This document shows positions 5,729-8,174 of a stretch of 8,174 bases of DNA, in pieces. How positions within the stretch are numbered: the stretch's first letter is position 1; each line of letters starts with the position of its first letter. A program made the translations under genes and the position numbers. The notes under the pieces were generated by a model. That model ran no database searches. It was not told where the DNA came from and was given only the letters and a program-made list of their open reading frames with translations. Source of the stretch: Planctomycetaceae bacterium (GTDB taxonomy: Bacteria; Planctomycetota; Planctomycetia; Pirellulales; Pirellulaceae); the NCBI GenBank assembly GCA_012965455.1, contig DTSG01000467.1:1-8174 (forward strand), read 5' to 3'.

Positions 5729-6187
5729 ATGTATGGAAGCAAATGGATACGCATAGGCTCAATTTTCGCGGCAATTGGTGTCGCCTGTGGTGCTCTGGGG
5801 GCCCATGCCCTGAAAACACACCTCACCGCAGACACTACGTTTAATGTAGAAACTACGCAAATGATCCTAGACAATTGGTCGACAGCAGTCCATTATCTCC
5901 TAATCCACAGTATTGCCATCATCCTCACCGGACTTATCTCAGTAAACGTCTGCTCGAAACTCCTCTCCTACGCCGGTAGCTTCTTTACCGCCGGTATCAT
6001 CGGTTTCAGTGGAGGACTTTTGATCTATAACGCCACGCTCGTAATCAGTGGAACCAAAATCCTACCAATCGTCATCGCCGCAGTCCCATTAGGTGGAATT
6101 TCCTTCATCATTGGTTGGTGTTGTCTTGCCGCGTCACTGTGGACCGGCAATGCCTGTAGTATCAAAACGAGTAAGGCAGACTCCTAA
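5729..6187 (+). CDS. DUF423 family inner-membrane protein
   Basis: A 152-residue protein with four predicted membrane segments (about residues 7-26, 52-72, 80-101 and 111-137). It shows the family's recognisable features: 'GALGAHALK' (21-29) after the first segment, W50 and H55/H60 in 'NWSTAVHYLLIHSIA', 'FSGGLLIYN' (93-101), and 'PLGGISFIIGW' (120-130) in the last segment. The DUF423 family, which includes E. coli YgdD, has no established biochemical role that I know of. An insert around residues 31-48 ('LTADTTFNVETTQMI') makes it longer than many members. ATG 5729 has AGAGGGA (5714-5720) 8 bp upstream. It diverges from the repeat-protein gene and converges on the secretin gene, so it is probably transcribed alone. 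Confidence 0.88.
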   Translation: MYGSKWIRIGSIFAAIGVACGALGAHALKTHLTADTTFNVETTQMILDNWSTAVHYLLIHSIAIILTGLISVNVCSKLLSYAGSFFTAGIIGFSGGLLIYNATLVISGTKILPIVIAAVPLGGISFIIGWCCLAASLWTGNACSIKTSKADS

Positions 6188-6214
6188 AACCGCCAACATA
6201 TACACAGTTACATT

Positions 6215-6238
6215 AAAAAACCCCGACCGAAGTCGAGG
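6215..6238 (-). terminator. Intrinsic terminator of the secretin gene, with UUCG tetraloop
   Basis: Read on the minus strand it is CCTCGAC-TTCG-GTCGGGG followed by TTTTTT (6220-6215), a textbook Rho-independent terminator about 80 bp after the secretin stop. The minus-strand RNA forms seven consecutive pairs, one a U-G wobble, capped by the very stable C(UUCG)G loop. In the plus-strand RNA the wobble becomes a C-A mismatch (6223/6236) and the tail is only TCTGTTT. The signal is therefore oriented for the secretin gene, though it may also weakly end the DUF423 transcript. Confidence 0.85.
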
Positions 6239-6319
6239 TCTGTTTCCGACAATAGATTTTAGCAAAACCAACTGCGTTGTTGCCAAAGGCTGTGGGATAC
6301 ATTGGGGGTTCGTTACGGT

Positions 6320-8098
6320 CTATAGGTCGTCCGCCGTGATACCTGTTTGACGTTTCTCTTCTTCCTCCTGGATAATAATCCGCGGAGTGACCATCATCAT
6401 CAAACTTTCAGTATCTCGTCCGATACCGACGTTCTTAAACAAACGACTAATGTAAGGCAACTGCGCCAACATCGGCACACCACGTTCAGAGCGACCTTCT
6501 GCAAGTCGCTTGATGCCCCCTAGTAAAACAGTACCCCCATCTGGAACGCTAACCGTGGTTGAAACTGAGGTAAAGTTAAACGTTGGCAACTGCACCGTGG
6601 TACCACGGGATGTTTGTACTTGGTTATTACGGTTAACAGGATTTCCATCAGCGTCCAACACCGTTTCGCCCGAGCTCGTAGTCGTTTCACCGTCGAAGGT
6701 AAATTCTTCAACGTTACCAATCCGGCTAAAGAAAGGAACTAATGTCAATCGTACGAAGCGACGATCTTCAGAAACAACAGCTTGTACGCTCATTGTTGTA
6801 CCCTCACCGAGCACAACGATAATCGGCTGGTGTGCAACGGCAAAGTCACCCACAACTGGTGTAAGACCTGTCACAAATGGCCGTTGACTTAGATCGCTTA
6901 CCGATGCAGTCTGACCATTAAACAAAGTCACTTTTGGTGCGGTCAGCACGTTACTGCGAGTATCACCTTGAGCTGCTTCGAGCAAGAAGAACACTTCGAT
7001 ATCACTGAGAATTGCGAAACCAAACTGAGCGGCTGTCCCAGCATCATACGCTCCAAATTGAGGAATCGCTGAGGCATAAGCGTCGTTCTGGTCGAATACT
7101 AAGTCCAAGTCAATAGTTGGTCCTTGACTATCCAATCCGAACATCGCAGATGGGCCACTGTCATCTTGAATTAGACTAGGATCAACGTTGTCATCGATTT
7201 CAAAGTCAAAGTCGATCCCAATCCGTTCGAAGAAGTTGTCAGTCAAGGTAATCATGCGAACTTCGATCGTCACCTGCAAGTCTTGCGATTTACGAAGCTG
7301 TTCGAGCAAGTCACGAATTTCTTCATGAACCTGTTGTGTTGCACTAACCACCAAACTGAGATTACCTGGGAAAGGTTGAATCGTTCCCGAACCACCTTGG
7401 TCATCCCATGAAAGCGGTTCAATCGTTGATTTGATAAGGTTAATGAGAGTGTCGAAGTCGGCTTGAGCCGCTCCACCCTGTCCCCCGGACAACGTTGGAT
7501 TATTACCAAGGGAACTAGCACCTGGCATAATCCCATCCAGTGGCATTTGGCCGAGCACGGATGAACTCTGTGACACAGCACCAGTGAGGTTTGCTGAAGC
7601 AAAATTCATAGGCATCTGCGTACTACCACTATTCACTCCGTAGTTTTGGTTAGCAGCTCGAATTGCTGCCGGCAGTCCAACATTAAAGCCCGGTACGAAG
7701 TTTGGAATGCCAATGACGAGATCCGCGACGTTGTACACGTTTTGATAAACTTCCAGATCCCTAGCTTGTTCGCTTGTAATCAGCAATACCTCGTTTCGTA
7801 TAACGTAACTTAATCGCAGCTCGTCCAAGATCAAAGCCAAAGCACTGCGGAATGAAACAGGCTGAGACAGTGTAATCGAAACAGGAGTATCACTCGTGAT
7901 TCCCTCTGCACCGATACCTTGGGCGTCAACATGCACGTTAACACCCGTCATCCGAGCCAATGTATCAATCACAACGCTCAAGGGTGTGTTATTGAAATTG
8001 ACGTCAACTGGCTGAGCTAATGCCTGCTGAATTTTCAACCCTGCTGGCGATAGATTTGAACCAGTTCGTTCTAATAGTTTTCGACGAGATGCGGTCAA
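6320..8098 (-). CDS. Secretin (GspD/PilQ family outer-membrane pore), 5' end uncertain
   Basis: The recognisable frame gives 592 residues from TTG 8098. Residues 28-108 are an STN/N0-type domain ('VDVNFNNTPLSVVIDTLARM', 'SALALILDELRLSYVIRNE'). Residues 130-212 are a Gly/Ser/Asn/Pro-rich linker. Residues 213-285 are an N-type ring domain ('NLSLVVSATQQVHEEIRDLL'). Residues 360-576 are the secretin barrel, with 'TAPKVTLFNGQTASV' and 'VSVPDGGTVLLGGIKR'. The family signature 'RGVPMLAQLPYISRLFKN' is at 539-556 and 'LMMMVTPRII' at 566-575. Secretins form multimeric pores for type II secretion or type IV pili. The 5' end is doubtful: TTG 8098 has no good ribosome binding site and yields no signal peptide. 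The same frame stays open upstream to 8158 with protein-like sequence ('RFDAKNWESL') but has no start codon there, and then meets TGA at 8159-8161. The true N terminus probably lies upstream in another frame. The gene ends at a strong terminator. Confidence 0.85.
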   Translation of the reverse strand: MTASRRKLLERTGSNLSPAGLKIQQALAQPVDVNFNNTPLSVVIDTLARMTGVNVHVDAQGIGAEGITSDTPVSITLSQPVSFRSALALILDELRLSYVIRNEVLLITSEQARDLEVYQNVYNVADLVIGIPNFVPGFNVGLPAAIRAANQNYGVNSGSTQMPMNFASANLTGAVSQSSSVLGQMPLDGIMPGASSLGNNPTLSGGQGGAAQADFDTLINLIKSTIEPLSWDDQGGSGTIQPFPGNLSLVVSATQQVHEEIRDLLEQLRKSQDLQVTIEVRMITLTDNFFERIGIDFDFEIDDNVDPSLIQDDSGPSAMFGLDSQGPTIDLDLVFDQNDAYASAIPQFGAYDAGTAAQFGFAILSDIEVFFLLEAAQGDTRSNVLTAPKVTLFNGQTASVSDLSQRPFVTGLTPVVGDFAVAHQPIIVVLGEGTTMSVQAVVSEDRRFVRLTLVPFFSRIGNVEEFTFDGETTTSSGETVLDADGNPVNRNNQVQTSRGTTVQLPTFNFTSVSTTVSVPDGGTVLLGGIKRLAEGRSERGVPMLAQLPYISRLFKNVGIGRDTESLMMMVTPRIIIQEEEEKRQTGITADDL

Positions 8099-8174
8099 TG
8101 ATTCCCAATTTTTCGCATCAAAGCGGATGTTTGAGGCGATCGCGCGTGACGACTTTATTCAGTGTTAAGCGGGG

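Noticed and set aside
6221..6250. The UUCG-loop hairpin as mainly the DUF423 terminator
   Set aside because: On the plus strand the stem has a C-A mismatch and lacks a T-run. On the minus strand pairing is complete with a wobble and is followed by six Ts.

Overview
The window looks like chromosomal DNA from a planctomycete, probably of the Pirellulales type. This rests on gene content and style, not on a marker gene. It carries a PilC/GspF-type inner-membrane protein and a secretin far apart and on opposite strands. It also has exported transglutaminase-like proteins, a secreted TPR/HEAT-type protein with tandem 'G-F-V..G.W' motifs, a tiny Cys-rich lipoprotein and a DUF423 membrane protein. 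Base composition is moderate, close to half GC by eye. I see no rRNA, tRNA, CRISPR array, insertion sequence or phage gene.

Layout. Positions 2-421 (+) hold the C-terminal end of a type II secretion/type IV pilus F-family protein, cut by the window edge. It converges on a class IV PLP aminotransferase at 442-1392 (-). A divergent regulatory gap of about 200 bp follows, then a 64-residue lipoprotein gene at 1601-1795 (+). The longest gene-free stretch, 1796-2110, holds a nested inverted repeat and a good promoter. That promoter leads into two tandem transglutaminase-like genes, 2111-3097 and 3134-4165 (+), 36 bp apart and evidently an operon. They converge on a secreted repeat protein at 4325-5548 (-), which has a clear sigma70-like promoter. 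A DUF423 membrane protein follows at 5729-6187 (+), then a secretin at 6320-8098 (-). The secretin ends at a canonical intrinsic terminator, and its 5' end looks incomplete or frame-broken.

How the genes relate. The F-family protein and the secretin are parts of the same kind of machine: an inner-membrane platform and an outer-membrane pore. The proteins between them are mostly exported or membrane-bound, but nothing ties them to that machine as substrates. The most interesting unit is the transglutaminase-like pair. The proteins are clear paralogues, but the upstream copy has Lys where the downstream copy has its catalytic Cys (position 224 in both). They also carry different export signals, Tat-like upstream and Sec upstream of the active-looking copy. 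This suggests an enzyme/pseudoenzyme pair outside the cytoplasm. Substrate and role cannot be read from the sequence.
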